The notes beneath the pieces are model-generated. The model was not told the origin of the DNA and made no database searches. It saw only the letters and a program-made list of their open reading frames with translations. This document shows, in pieces, positions 5,014 to 5,034 of a stretch of 5,034 nt of DNA; position 1 is the stretch's first letter, and each line of letters starts with the position of its first letter. The DNA is taken from assembly GCA_964429195.1 (NCBI GenBank), contig CAYSBC010000095.1, positions 1 to 5,034 on the forward strand. Direction: 5' to 3'. This stretch comes from JBBAFM01 sp041655415 (GTDB taxonomy: Bacteria > Bacillota > Clostridia > Peptostreptococcales > JAAYPU01). The translations under genes were made by a program, and so were the position numbers.

Positions 5014-5034
5014 TCCTCAAATATAAATGCATTT

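Noticed and set aside
1..5034. CRISPR arrays, tRNA/rRNA genes, insertion sequences, toxin-antitoxin or prophage genes
   Set aside because: Searched by eye on both strands; no regularly spaced repeats, cloverleaf-like sequences or transposase/integrase motifs were seen.

Overview
The window is AT-rich, uses strong AGGAGG ribosome-binding sites, and carries a T-box leader and a 4Fe-4S flavin enoate reductase. Together these point to a low-GC Firmicute, most likely an anaerobic clostridium. The genus cannot be fixed from the sequence alone.

Layout. (1) Positions 3-1448 (+) hold the 3' two-thirds to three-quarters of an Old-Yellow-Enzyme / 2,4-dienoyl-CoA-reductase-like flavoprotein. Its reading frame is open from the left edge, so the gene starts outside the window. 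(2) A strong hairpin at 1461-1512 separates it from the convergent tyrS (1549-2778, -), a complete tyrosyl-tRNA synthetase. (3) The roughly 450 bases between tyrS and rplM have no protein gene but are densely regulatory. On the minus strand there is a sigma-70-type promoter and a tyrosine T-box leader, with UAC specifier, antiterminator/terminator switch and U-tract. On the plus strand there is a perfect-consensus promoter and a structured leader for ribosomal protein L13. (4) rplM-rpsI (3235-4074, +) is the classical L13-S9 operon, closed by a terminator at 4094-4126. (5) After 192 bases with its own promoter comes the N-terminal nuclease part of a type I restriction subunit HsdR (4267-5013, +). 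It stops at an in-frame TAG although homologous-looking sequence seems to continue to the window edge.

Functionally, tyrS and rplM-rpsI are translation genes read divergently from back-to-back promoters, each with its own RNA leader. TyrS expression should rise when tRNA-Tyr is uncharged. rplM-rpsI may be autoregulated through its leader. The flanking reductase and hsdR are unrelated metabolic and accessory genes.

Most of the window is ordinary housekeeping DNA. Two items deserve a second look. One is a perfect 14-bp inverted repeat in the tyrS T-box leader that could pair the specifier codon with a downstream segment resembling the tRNA-Tyr anticodon loop. The other is the premature amber stop in hsdR. 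I see no clear new multi-gene system.
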